Source: DATBJJ01 sp963750915 (GTDB lineage Bacteria; Acidobacteriota; Vicinamibacteria; Vicinamibacterales; 2-12-FULL-66-21). From it: 64,000 nt of DNA. The notes beneath the pieces are model-generated. The model was not told the DNA's origin and did no database searches. It saw nothing but the letters and a program-made list of their open reading frames with translations. Shown here in pieces: positions 56,667-64,000 of this stretch; the stretch's first letter is position 1; the number at the start of each line of letters is the position of its first letter. Made by a program: the position numbers and the translations under genes. The stretch lies in the NCBI GenBank assembly GCA_963750915.1, contig CAVVSF010000012.1:351877-415876 (forward strand), given 5' to 3'.

Positions 56667-57612
56667 CTACTCCGAATCGCGGCGCAGCCGGATCAGCAGC
56701 TCATCGAGGTCGGCCGGCAATGGCGCTTCGAGGCGCAGCGGACGGCCGTCGTCGGGGTGGTCGAACCCGAGCCGGAACGCGTGCAGCGCCTGCCGCCCGA
56801 ATCGGATCGGCCGGAGAACCTCCGGCCCGAAGACATAGCGCTGTTCGCCGACGAGGGTGTGCCCGCGCAACCGTGCCTGGATCCTGATCTGGTTGCGCCG
56901 TCCCGTTCGCAGCCGGACCTCGACCAGCGCCGCGTCCCTGAACGTCTCGACCGTCCGGTACTCGGAGATCGCTTCGCTGCCGCGCGGATCGCGCGGGTGC
57001 GTCTCCTTCTGGATCAGCGCTTTCTCATCCCACACCAGCGTGTCGCGCCACACCCCCTGAGCCGGTTCCGGACGTCCGTAGATCACAGCGAGGTAGCACG
57101 CGCTCGGGCTCGCGCTTCGCAAACTGCAGCCGCAGCCGATCGCGAGCCGTTGGATCCTTCGCGAAGACAACCAGGCCCGAGGTGTCCTGGTCGATGCGGT
57201 GGACGACGAACGGCCGGCGCTTGCCGAGCGGGCGGAAGCGTTCTTCGATCTGCGCGTAGACCGACGGCACGCCCGGGTTGCGCTCCAGCGGCACCGAGAG
57301 GATTCCCGCCGGCTTGTTGACGACGATGATCGCGTCGTCTTCGTGGACGACGTCGAGCTCGCCCGAGACGCCGAGACGCGGCCGGCGCCTGGCGCTGCCG
57401 GGCCGGTCGGCCCAGAGGCGCACCAGATCACCTTCGACGAGCCGCCGGGCGGCATCCTGGAGCGTCGCCTCCGTGCCGTTGACGAACACCTTGCCGCGCT
57501 CGAGCGCCTGCACCGCGCGGGCCCGCGAGCCGGCGCGATCGCCGGCGGCCAGATACTTGTCCAGCCGCACTCCGGCGTCGGCGCCGCCAGCCGTCCACTG
57601 CTGATCGCTCAT
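56667..57612 (-). CDS. RluA-family pseudouridine synthase, broken by a one-base frameshift
   Basis: N-terminal S4 RNA-binding domain (VRLDKYLAAGDRAGSRARAV), then VVNKPAGILSVPLE and the catalytic Asp in HRIDQDTSGLVVFAKD. At about 57093-57102 the frame changes and continues YLAVIYGRPEPAQG, EVRLRTGRRNQIRIQARLRG and HAFRLGFDHP. The span of 946 bases is 1 modulo 3. It isomerises uridine in rRNA or tRNA; which position cannot be told. Product about 314 residues. Confidence 0.87.
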
Positions 57613-57715
57613 TCGTTTGAGGCTAATGGTACGACGTTGGCGGAAATCGTCGGACCGTTACTGTCGGCTGGGCACCGGCCGACGGCTCTAAACTAGTCAG
57701 CACCAAGGGGCAACC

Positions 57716-59336
57716 ATGCACACGATACTTCCCCGCATTCTCACACCTGGCCAGGATCGCCATCACAGCCTTCGCCGCGGCGACGCTGGCGGCATGTGGC
57801 AGCAACCCTCCGGCGGCGACGGCACCCGCGCCGGTGCCTCCGAGTCGGGATGCACTCACGCCTATGCAGCGACTCGTGCCCGCCCCGGCGGTGATAGAAC
57901 CTTCATCCGGCGTATTTACGCTCACCGCTGATACCGTCATCGCCCCCCAGGGAGGCACTGACGACGTCAAGCGTATCGCCGACTACCTGGCATCGCTGAT
58001 CGGTACCGCCGCGGCGCCGACGCCGCCACGCGTCGACGCGTCCAGCACCGCGACCACCGGCGTCATCCAGATCGCGCTGGCCTCGCTGCCCGATGCCGGC
58101 GACGAGGGCTACGAGCTCACGATCTCGCCCGAGCGCATCAATATCACTGCCAACCGCCCCGCCGGGCTCTTCTACGGCGTGCAGACGCTGCGTCAGCTCC
58201 TGCCTGTCGTCGTCGAGCATCCCGCGGCCGCGGCGAGCAAGGGCCGCACGGTCACCGTGCCCGCCGGAAGGATCGTCGATCGTCCGCGGTTCGCGTGGCG
58301 CGGCGCGATGCTCGACGTAGCGCGCCACTTCTTCGGCCCGGATGACGTGAAGCGGTACATCGATCTGATCTCCATGCACAAGATCAATCGGCTGCACCTG
58401 CATCTCTCCGACGATCAAGGCTGGCGCCTGGAGATCAAGTCCTGGCCGAACCTGACGAAACACGGCGGCAGCACCGCCGTGGGCGGCGGCGCCGGCGGCT
58501 TCTACACGCAGGAGACGTTCGCGGCGCTCGTCAAGTACGCAGGCGAGCGCTACATCACCATCGTGCCCGAGATCGACATGCCCGGCCACACCAACGCCGC
58601 GCTGGCGTCGTACGCCGAGCTGAACTGCGACGGCAAGGCGCCCGATCTCTACACCGGCATCCGCGTCGGCTTCAGCACGCTCTGCGTCGACAAGGACGTC
58701 ACCTACAAGTTCATCGACGACGTCGTCCGGGAGATCGGCGCGCTGACGCCTGGTCCGTACTTCCACGTCGGCGGCGACGAGGTCGAGAAGCTGACGCCGG
58801 CGCAGTACCGGGCGTTCATCGAGCGGGTGCAGGGGATCGTGCAGAAGCACGGCAAGGAGATGGTCGGCTGGGACGAGATCGCGCCGGTGACGCTCCTGCC
58901 GACGTCGATCGTGCAGCACTGGCGGCCGAAGGCCAACGAAGGCCTCGACCGGGCGCCGCGGCTGATCGTGTCGCCAGCCAATCGCGCCTACGTCGACATG
59001 AAGTACGACGACAGCACCCTGCTCGGGCTGAACTGGGCCGGGAACGTTTCCGTGCAGCATGCCTACGACTGGGACCCGGTGGCCACGGTCGGCGGCGCCG
59101 CGGCCAAGGCGGTGATCGGCGTCGAAGCGCCGCTCTGGGCCGAGACCGTCGTCTACATGCACGACGTCGAATACATGGCGTTCCCGCGGCTCGCCGCGAT
59201 CGCCGAGATCGGCTGGACGCCGCAGGCGAACCGCAAGTGGGACGACTTCGCACGCCGTCTCGGCGCGCAGGGACCGCGCTGGCAGGCGCTGGGCATCAAC
59301 TTCTATCGGGCGCCGGAAGTCCCGTGGGTGCGGTGA
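57716..59336 (+). CDS. Beta-N-acetylhexosaminidase (GH20) lipoprotein, frameshift in its signal peptide
   Basis: The ATG at 57716 opens MHTILPRILT; after a CC pair (57746-57747) the next frame carries on LARIAITAFAAATLAACG, a lipobox. The span of 1621 bases is 1 modulo 3, so one extra base is likely. The mature enzyme has a GH20b domain (residues about 60-170), then the barrel FAWRGAMLDVARHFFGPDD, LHLHLSDDQGWRLEIKSWP, and the Asp-Glu catalytic pair in YFHVGGDEVEKL. It removes terminal GlcNAc or GalNAc from chitin fragments, peptidoglycan or glycans, at the cell surface. Without the correction a start would have to be taken at a later codon and the signal lost. Confidence 0.88.
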
Positions 59337-59357
59337 GTCGCGCCTTCACCTAGATGC

Positions 59358-59386
59358 TTGACATGAGCCGGCGCGACTTCCATACT
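59358..59386 (+). promoter_or_regulatory. Sigma-70 promoter for padR2-ADOP2
   Basis: TTGACA (59358-59363), 17-base spacer, CATACT (59381-59386). The expected start is about 5 bases before the padR ATG, so the transcript would be nearly leaderless. Confidence 0.65.
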
Positions 59387-59397
59387 GGGAGTCGCGC

Positions 59398-59734
59398 ATG
59401 GCTCCCAATCCCAACGGCGAGCTCCTTCAAGGCACGCTCCCGCTCCTGATCCTGCGAACGCTGGCGACGAGCCCCAACCATGGGTTCGCGATCGCGCGCC
59501 GCATCCGTCAAATCTCGAGCTCGGTCCTGAAAGTGGAACAGGGCTCGCTCTACCCCGCCCTCCACCGGATGGAAGTCGACGGCCTCATCGAATCGGTCCT
59601 GGGGCACGACCGAGAACAACCGGCAGGCGAAGTACTACCGCCTCACGCGGCGCGGCACGAAGCAGCTCGCCGACGAGACCGAACGCTGGCACTCGATCGC
59701 CGGCGCCATCGCTGCTGTCCTCGAACAAGGGTAA
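59398..59734 (+). CDS. PadR-family regulator, broken by a one-base frameshift
   Basis: Opens GELLQGTLPLLILRTLATSP then HGFAIARRIRQISSSVLKVE and GSLYPALHRMEVDGLIESVL, the PadR winged helix. At GGGG (59601-59604) the frame changes; the next frame gives NRQAKYYRLTRRGTKQLADE and ends AAVLEQG at 59734. The span of 337 bases is 1 modulo 3. It precedes the ADOP permease gene by 7 bases, like the first pair at 30824-33847. Confidence 0.87.
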
Positions 59735-59741
59735 GCATCCA

Positions 59742-62420
59742 ATGCCTGTCTGGCTGACCCGGATCGTCGTGCGCGTCCGCGCGCTCATTTCCCGCGGTCA
59801 CGATCGCGAGCTCGACGCCGAGCAGCAACTGCACCTCGAGCTGCTCGAGGAGGAGTATCGCGAGCGCGGCCTCTCCCCTGCCGATGCACGGTTGCAGGCG
59901 CGGCGCGACTTCGGCAACGCCGCGCTCCTCAAGGAAACGAGCCGCGAGCAGTTCTCGTTCCGGATCGTCGAGCAGTTCGTCCAGGACCTGCGCTACGCGT
60001 TCCGGAGCCTCCTCGCCGATCGCGCCTTTTCCCTTGCCACCATTGGCACACTCGCGGTCGCGCTCTCCCTCGTCACCGTCGTCTTCGCCATCTTCAACGC
60101 TTACGTGCTGCGCCCGTACGCCGTCCGCGATCCGTACAGCCTGCACGAGATCCGCTGGCAGTCGCAGGATGCCGGCGGCCGCACCTTTCGCTGGCGTGAC
60201 TACCAGGAACTGCTGACGCGCACGGAGCTCTTCGAGTCGGTCTTCGCCGAACGCAATCGATCGGTCTCGAGCGGCGATCTGCCGCTCCTCGCGGCGTTCG
60301 TCTCGGGCAATTACTTCGACAGCCTCGGCGGCAGGATCGCGCTCGGCCGGGGCCTCGCGGAGTTCGATGCCAGGACACCGGGCGCCGCCGCCGTTGCCGT
60401 TCTCAGCGACGACGCCTGGCGCCGCCTCTACGATCGCGATCCGGCGATCCTCGGCCGCGAACTGCCGATCAACAACCAGTCGTTCGTGATCGTCGGCGTC
60501 GCGCACCGTGACTTCATCGGGCTGAACGACAGCCCGCCGGACGTCTGGGTGCCGGTGACGATGCACGCGCAGGTGATGACGCAGGACCTCTTCGCCGGCG
60601 AGCAGCCGCGGGAGCTGGCGGTCATTGCGCGGCTGCGCCGCGGCGTCACGGCGGCGCAGGCCGAAGACGCGCTCGGCGCGTTCATGACGCGCGTCATGGA
60701 ACAGGTCAAGCCGACCCGGGCGCAGGTGCTTCTCCAGGCGACCCCGGCCCCGCTGACGCTCGAGCTTCTCCTCGTCCTGTCACCGGTCTTCGCCGCGTTC
60801 GGCCTCGTGCTCGTCGCCGCCTGCGCCAACGTCTCGAACCTCATGCTGGCGCGCGGTCAGGCACGCTACCGCGACACCGGCGTGCGCCTGTCGCTCGGCG
60901 CCAGCCGCGGCCGGGTCGTCCGCCAGATGCTGACCGAGGGCATCCTCCTCGCCGCCATCGCCGGGGTTGCCGCGCTCGGCCTGGCGTCGCTCGTCCTGCG
61001 CGCCGGCGTCACCATCCTCTTCCGTACGCTGCCGGCGTCCTCCGCATCGATGACGCGCGTCGTGCCGCTCGACCTCGACCACCGGGTCTTTGCCTTCACG
61101 TTCCTGGTCGCCGCGATCGCGACGGTCATGTTCGCTTTGCTGCCCGCGCTGCAGTCGACAAAGCTCTCGCTGACGCACGCGCTGCGCGGCGAGGTTCGCC
61201 CCGGCGTCCGCGGCTCGACGCTGCGCAGCGTGCTGGTCGTCGGACAGGTGGCGGTGTCGCTGATGCTCCTGATCGGGGCCGCGACCATCCTGAGAAACAG
61301 TGCGCTCGCCGCCAGCGCGCCGCTGGGCGTCGACACCGATGGCCTCATCACCGTGCAGCGCCTGACCGTACCCCGCTCGGTGATTCCCGGAGCCGCCGAC
61401 GCGCTCAGCGCCGATCCCGCCGTGGAGTCGGTTGCGGTCGCCAGCCACACGCCGCTCTCTGGACAGGGGCCCCGCGCGCCGCTGCAGCCGGCCGGGCAAA
61501 AGCACATCACCGGGATGTCGCTGCTCTACGCGTCGCCCGAATACTTCCCGCTGCTTGGCGTCGACCTCTCCCGCGGCCGGCTGTTCTCGGCCGACGAAGC
61601 GCGGGCCGAAGCGCCGGTCGGGGTGATCAGCGCCGCGGGCGCGGCGGCGCTGTGGCCAGGCGAAGAACCGCTCGGCCAGGTCGTCCGGGTCTGGCTCGAG
61701 CCGGAAGAGCGTCCCGACCTGACCATGAAGCGCCGGCTCGTTTCCGATACGGACATCGCCAGGCTGGGCCTGGACGTCGTCATCGTCGGCGTCGTCGAGG
61801 ATGTCGTCTCCGGTTTCATCTACGAAGGCAAGACCGCGAAGCTCTACCTGCCGACATCCCCTGGCGGCTCCAAGGCGTCGACGATCATCGCCCGGATGCG
61901 CTCGTCGCAGGACGTCGGCCCCGAGGCGCTGCAGAAACTCTTCACCCGCACGGGCATCAGCCCGATCGCGTTCGAGGCTTACCCGCTCGACGAGGCGCTG
62001 GCGCTGCAGCTGTATCCGCTGCGGGTGTCGTCGTGGATTGGCATGGTCCTGAGCGGCATCGCGCTCGGCCTGAGCGTCTCGGGAATCTTCGGCGTCGTCG
62101 CTTATGCGCTGAGCCGCCGCACGCGCGAGATTGGCATCCGCACGGCGCTCGGCGCGACGCCTGGAGGGATCGTCCGGCTGATGATGCAGCAGTCGTCGAA
62201 GCTGGTGGTCGCGGGCGCCGTGGCCGGATTCCTGATCGCGTTCACTGTCCTCGCGGCGCTACGCGCCGTCGTGACGCTCCCCGGGCTGACGCTGCTCGAT
62301 CCGATCGCCTTCGTCGCCAGCGTCGGAATTGTGGCCGGGGCGGCTGCGATCGCGGCGTTCCTGCCGGCGCGCCGCGCGGGGCGTGTCGATCCGGTGCAGG
62401 CGCTGCGCGCGGACGGGTGA
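59742..62420 (+). CDS. ADOP-family FtsX-like ABC permease
   Basis: 892 residues, intact. The N-terminal cytosolic ADOP helical domain (HDRELDAEQQLHLELLEEEY, DARLQARRDFGNAALLKETS) is followed by the first membrane helix (FSLATIGTLAVALSLVTVVF), a MacB-like periplasmic domain (residues about 110-320), FtsX core (SPVFAAFGLVLVAACANVSN), a second periplasmic domain and the final FtsX core ending LPARRAGRVDPVQALRADG. No ATPase is encoded beside it. The first-domain HEIRWQSQDAGGRTFRWRDY is typical of a subgroup with short periplasmic loops. Substrate unknown. Confidence 0.92.
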   Translation: MPVWLTRIVVRVRALISRGHDRELDAEQQLHLELLEEEYRERGLSPADARLQARRDFGNAALLKETSREQFSFRIVEQFVQDLRYAFRSLLADRAFSLATIGTLAVALSLVTVVFAIFNAYVLRPYAVRDPYSLHEIRWQSQDAGGRTFRWRDYQELLTRTELFESVFAERNRSVSSGDLPLLAAFVSGNYFDSLGGRIALGRGLAEFDARTPGAAAVAVLSDDAWRRLYDRDPAILGRELPINNQSFVIVGVAHRDFIGLNDSPPDVWVPVTMHAQVMTQDLFAGEQPRELAVIARLRRGVTAAQAEDALGAFMTRVMEQVKPTRAQVLLQATPAPLTLELLLVLSPVFAAFGLVLVAACANVSNLMLARGQARYRDTGVRLSLGASRGRVVRQMLTEGILLAAIAGVAALGLASLVLRAGVTILFRTLPASSASMTRVVPLDLDHRVFAFTFLVAAIATVMFALLPALQSTKLSLTHALRGEVRPGVRGSTLRSVLVVGQVAVSLMLLIGAATILRNSALAASAPLGVDTDGLITVQRLTVPRSVIPGAADALSADPAVESVAVASHTPLSGQGPRAPLQPAGQKHITGMSLLYASPEYFPLLGVDLSRGRLFSADEARAEAPVGVISAAGAAALWPGEEPLGQVVRVWLEPEERPDLTMKRRLVSDTDIARLGLDVVIVGVVEDVVSGFIYEGKTAKLYLPTSPGGSKASTIIARMRSSQDVGPEALQKLFTRTGISPIAFEAYPLDEALALQLYPLRVSSWIGMVLSGIALGLSVSGIFGVVAYALSRRTREIGIRTALGATPGGIVRLMMQQSSKLVVAGAVAGFLIAFTVLAALRAVVTLPGLTLLDPIAFVASVGIVAGAAAIAAFLPARRAGRVDPVQALRADG

Positions 62421-62506
62421 ACCATCGCTCGCGACGAACGTCGCCGCCGCCGCGGCACGCGCCCGAGCTGGGGCCGATTCGTGACCGGCGGTGTCTAACA
62501 GACGAT

Positions 62507-62707
62507 ATGGCGTGGCTCGTCGCGTTGGGCCTCTGCGTGACCGTCGTCTTCATTGTGACCGCCGTGTTCCTGGCATCGGTGAGGAACGCCAGGGCGCTGC
62601 GGCAGGACCTCAACGAACGCTTCGACGGCGTTCAGGCGCGGCTCGAAAAGCAGGCCAATGCCCTGACGGATGAGCTGCTGGCGCGGAGGAACGATTCGAG
62701 GGAGTAG
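62507..62707 (+). CDS. Small single-pass membrane protein with coiled-coil tail
   Basis: 66 residues. One N-terminal helix (WLVALGLCVTVVFIVTAVFL) followed by RALRQDLNERFDGVQARLEK and ANALTDELLARRNDS, a short coiled coil with heptad spacing. No Shine-Dalgarno of note, but the composition is protein-like. Function unknown. Its end overlaps the sulfatase relic on the opposite strand. Confidence 0.5.
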   Translation: MAWLVALGLCVTVVFIVTAVFLASVRNARALRQDLNERFDGVQARLEKQANALTDELLARRNDSRE

Positions 62708-62851
62708 CAGCGCCGGCCGTCGGACGATGAACGGCACCCGCGTCCCCGCTTCGAAGTTGCTGTACTTGCCGCCGCGGAACGGTCCGCCCGGGCGATGCTT
62801 CCCCGGCTTCGCCACGGCATCGGCATCGTCCTCGTAGCCGTTGTCGCTATA
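62706..62851 (-). pseudogene. Relic of an arylsulfatase-type gene
   Basis: Minus-strand codons read YSDNGYEDDADAVAKPGKHR then GPFRGGKYSNFEAGTRVPFI and VRRPA. SDNG followed by GGK-x2-x-x-EAGTRVPFIVRWP is the late part of the alkaline-phosphatase-fold sulfatases. Only about 48 codons survive, with nothing of the formylglycine site. The gene was probably removed by a deletion, leaving this piece between two small genes. Confidence 0.7.
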
Positions 62852-62898
62852 CTGCTGCGCGGCGCCCCACCGTCGTCCTTGCGCCCACGGAGGTCCTC

Positions 62899-63309
62899 AT
62901 GATTCGCTTTGCTGCCGCTTGCGCACTCTTTCTCGCCGCGTTCGCCGCGCCAGCCTCGGCGCAGTCGACGCCGGCTCCGGTTACTGTGGCGGACGCCGCG
63001 CCCTTCATCGGCGACTGGGCAATGGAGATGCAGGGCCCGAACGGTCCGGGCACGTTCAACGTGTCCATCAAGGTCGAGAACGACAAGGTCGTCGCCGAAA
63101 TCGGCAGCGATACCCTGGCGACGCAAAAGGTGTCGAGCATCTCGAAATCGGGCAAAGGCCTCCACCTGAGCTACTCGTTTCTTTACGAGGGCACGAACGT
63201 CGATGCCATCGCGTCGTTGATTCCCGGCGAGGAGGGGAAGACGGCGGCGAACATGGATTTCGCCGGCGGAGCCTACGTCATGACCGGGACGGCGACGAAG
63301 AAGAAGTGA
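62899..63309 (+). CDS. Small secreted protein, unknown function
   Basis: 136 residues with a signal sequence (FAAACALFLAAFAAPASAQ) and a beta-rich mature part: APFIGDWAMEMQGPNGPGTF then VSIKVENDKVVAEIGSDTLA and LHLSYSFLYEGTNVDAIASL. The pattern of alternating strands around G-D-W-x-M resembles lipocalin-like small beta-barrels, but no family can be named. GTGA overlap with the next gene. Confidence 0.75.
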   Translation: MIRFAAACALFLAAFAAPASAQSTPAPVTVADAAPFIGDWAMEMQGPNGPGTFNVSIKVENDKVVAEIGSDTLATQKVSSISKSGKGLHLSYSFLYEGTNVDAIASLIPGEEGKTAANMDFAGGAYVMTGTATKKK

Positions 63310-63935
63310 AGCAGGGAGCATGCGGACGAGGGCTCGTCGCCACCCTGCTCGCGGCAGCGGCCACGTGTGCCCCGGCGGTCGCCGCGGCCCAGCCCGTCGA
63401 GATCTCCCCCGTCGGCGGATACCGCTTCGGCGGCGACTTCTACGAGCGCGTCACCGGCCAGCCCGTCGATCTCGATGGCGCGCCGGCCGTCGGCGTCGTC
63501 GTCAACGTCCCGCTTCACGATGGACTGTTCGTCGAGGCGCTCTTCTCGCACCAGCGGGCCCACGTCACCGTGCCGGCGTCGCCGTTTGGCTCGCCGACGC
63601 GGTGGCGGATCGACGTCGATCACTGGCAGGCAGGCGGCCTCCAGGAGTTCGGCACCGGGGTCCGCGTCCGGCCCTTCCTGACGGGTCTCCTCGGGCTCAC
63701 GCGGTACGCGGGCGCCGACGACAACGAGATTCGCTTCACCGCGGCGGCCGGCGGCGGCGTCAAGCTCATGCCCACACCCCGCATCGGGCTCCGGCTCGAT
63801 GGGCGGGTCTTTGCGACGTTCGTCCAGGCCGAAGGCCGCGCCATTGCCTGCTCGCCCGGCATCTGCCTCTTCAGCCTCGAAGCCGACATCGTCTGGCAGG
63901 CCGAGTTCACGGCCGGCATCGTCATCGGGTTCTGA
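63306..63935 (+). CDS. Outer membrane beta-barrel protein
   Basis: 209 residues from a GTG that overlaps the previous stop. After a signal sequence (GLVATLLAAAATCAPAVAAA) alternating strands follow, e.g. VEISPVGGYRFGGDFYE, VVVNVPLHDGLFVEALFSHQ, and FLTGLLGLTRYAGADDNEIR, finishing with FTAGIVIGF, an outer membrane protein C-terminal pattern. About 8 strands, as in OmpW/OmpX-like porins. Role unknown; coupled to the small secreted protein before it. Confidence 0.78.
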   Translation: MKQGACGRGLVATLLAAAATCAPAVAAAQPVEISPVGGYRFGGDFYERVTGQPVDLDGAPAVGVVVNVPLHDGLFVEALFSHQRAHVTVPASPFGSPTRWRIDVDHWQAGGLQEFGTGVRVRPFLTGLLGLTRYAGADDNEIRFTAAAGGGVKLMPTPRIGLRLDGRVFATFVQAEGRAIACSPGICLFSLEADIVWQAEFTAGIVIGF

Positions 63936-63940
63936 GGCCC

Positions 63941-63982
63941 AAAAACGAAACGGGCCGACTCGCGAGTGCGAAATCGGCCCGT
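63941..63982 (-). terminator. Terminator-like hairpin for a gene beyond the right edge
   Basis: ACGGGCCGA (63950-63958) pairs with TCGGCCCGT (63974-63982) around a 15-base loop. On the minus strand the stem is followed by TTTCGTTTTT (63949-63941 region), so it would end a leftward transcript. On the plus strand it lacks a U-tract. Confidence 0.6.
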
Positions 63983-64000
63983 CGAACATTGGTCGGGATG

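Overview
The window is about 64 kb of high-GC bacterial DNA. It carries two ADOP-type FtsX permeases paired with PadR regulators, two tandem secreted VWA-domain proteins of the kind common in Acidobacteriota, an ECF sigma/anti-sigma pair, BamD, a GH127 and a GH20 enzyme, and heptamer-repeat hairpins between genes. Together these suggest an acidobacterium, most likely of the Vicinamibacteria. That placement is inference, since there is no rRNA gene in the window. Gene packing is tight, with many ATGA or GTGA stop/start overlaps.

Region 1 (1-14257, minus strand) is one long aromatic amino acid run. It starts with a previously unlisted trp leader peptide with three tandem Trp codons and a terminator/antiterminator pair. 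It continues aroDE, trpE, trpG, trpD, trpC, trpF, trpB, trpA, chorismate mutase, DAHP synthase and a prephenate dehydrogenase fused to a GNAT acetyltransferase. An acetoacetyl-CoA synthetase, a JAMM metallopeptidase and an SMP-30 protein cut by the window edge trail behind. Trp supply therefore appears to gate both the Trp branch and the common and Tyr branches.

Region 2 (14247-26675) has a secreted S55 peptidase, a secreted beta-propeller protein, an ECF sigma factor with an anti-sigma factor carrying a TonB-C-like tail, a TPR protein, two dipeptide-type ABC permeases and a giant sigma-54 activator. Region 3 (26771-40728) is housekeeping: aroC, def, fmt, rsmB, then an inserted PadR/ADOP pair, then PASTA protein, rpe, thioesterase, sugar epimerase, bamD, with pgsA convergent, then a sugar nucleotidyltransferase and phosphohexomutase, and tRNA-Gly(CCC).

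Region 4 (40729-about 45713) looks like a decayed integration site next to tRNA-Gly. It is bounded by two related scraps of a tyrosine-recombinase C-terminus and holds small secreted proteins, a 37-residue Lys/Gln-rich protein, a flavin-binding HugZ-like protein and broken genes. Region 5 (45767-64000) has an FAD oxidoreductase, a PQQ-type propeller, GH127, a three-gene group with an RNA polymerase omega-like protein, the VWA pair, an RluA-type synthase, GH20, the second PadR/ADOP pair and small secreted proteins.

Eleven genes are split by a frameshift, and in every one the full span is 1 modulo 3, as expected if each carries one extra base. This points to sequence error rather than gene decay, so these are annotated as single genes across the break.
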